From contig CANKLK010000045.1 of the NCBI GenBank assembly GCA_947482805.1, positions 1 to 13,343 on the forward strand: a stretch of 13,343 nt of DNA, written 5' to 3'. Positions 13,260-13,343 of the stretch are shown piece by piece. The translations under genes were made by a program, and so were the position numbers. The stretch is from Flavobacteriaceae bacterium (GTDB taxonomy: Bacteria > Bacteroidota > Bacteroidia > Flavobacteriales > Flavobacteriaceae). The stretch's first letter is position 1; the number at the start of each line of letters is the position of its first letter. The notes under the pieces are model-generated. The model saw nothing but the letters and a program-made list of their open reading frames with translations, was not told the origin of the DNA and searched no databases.

Positions 13260-13343
13260 GGTTCGAACCTTCACGAGGTAGTTAGCCATAACCCAAATGA
13301 TTTATCTTTTTTAAACCATTTGGGTCGAGTTTATCCTTTTTTC
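13248..13343 (-). other. 3' part of a structured RNA gene with tRNA-like T-arm (integration target)
   Basis: On the minus strand, a perfect T-arm (GAAGG, loop TTCGAAC, CCTTC; 13256-13272) is followed by an acceptor-like segment and then the terminator. Upstream lies a 15-bp hairpin with a 7-nt loop (about 13290-13325) instead of a recognisable anticodon arm. That would be odd for an ordinary tRNA and more like a tmRNA-type layout, but the 3' end does not show the usual tmRNA acceptor ending (CTCCA). The gene runs off the window. Identity as tRNA, tmRNA or another RNA is unresolved. Confidence 0.45.

Noticed and set aside
1..13343. CRISPR array, rRNA, insertion sequence or conjugation genes
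   Set aside because: No regularly spaced repeats, rRNA-like stretches, transposases, relaxases or secretion ATPases were found on either strand.

Overview
The window is a complete small integrative element from a Bacteroidota bacterium, with a little flanking DNA on each side. The host assignment rests on the AT-rich composition, the TAnnTTTG-type promoter boxes at 290-297, 4271-4278 and (as TATCTTTA variants) 1783-1790 and 5262-5269, weak or absent Shine-Dalgarno sequences, a Bacteroidota-style tyrosine recombinase, and Bacteroidota-restricted secreted families such as DUF6175. A perfect 65-bp direct repeat (85-149 and 13195-13259) bounds the element, giving a repeat-to-repeat unit of 13,110 bp. 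The repeat holds a minus-strand terminator and the extreme 3' end of a structured-RNA gene with a tRNA-like T-arm, whose remainder lies at 13260-13343 and beyond the window.

Left module (150-3069): a palindrome, paired arm-type repeats and the integrase gene. A type IV toxin-antitoxin (AbiE) locus follows, behind a promoter that overlaps a perfect operator-like palindrome. The antitoxin abiEi is intact. The toxin abiEii has lost its catalytic core, which is replaced by about 155 bp that reads on the minus strand like a fragment of an Ig-like surface protein.

Control module (3098-5226): an unrecognised 345-aa protein, then a striking block of nested palindromes (4172-4211) upstream of a promoter, then an overlapping three-gene operon (zinc ribbon, proline-rich single-pass membrane protein, helix-turn-helix/excisionase-like protein).

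Cargo module (5287-12555): mostly secreted proteins. They comprise a small protein whose signal peptide is out of frame at a poly-T run, a DUF6175 protein, a Cys-containing coiled-coil protein, an 80-aa cytoplasmic protein, two paralogues with a FlgT/LPP20-like N-terminal domain, and another small secreted protein. The first paralogue ends in a DUF1566/Lcl-like domain. The two paralogues are almost identical at their 5' ends and diverge progressively. Between them lies an unrelated-looking pair: an unknown 205-aa protein and an HNH-like zinc-knuckle protein.

Right end (12608-13343): a PD-(D/E)XK nuclease-like protein, a terminator, a second copy of the arm-type repeat and the right attachment repeat. 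I see no relaxase, conjugation or replication genes, so the element probably moves by integrase alone or with outside help. The secreted cluster has no assigned role that I can give. It is the best candidate for an undescribed system, with an envelope-associated function inferred only from signal peptides and the FlgT/LPP20-like fold.
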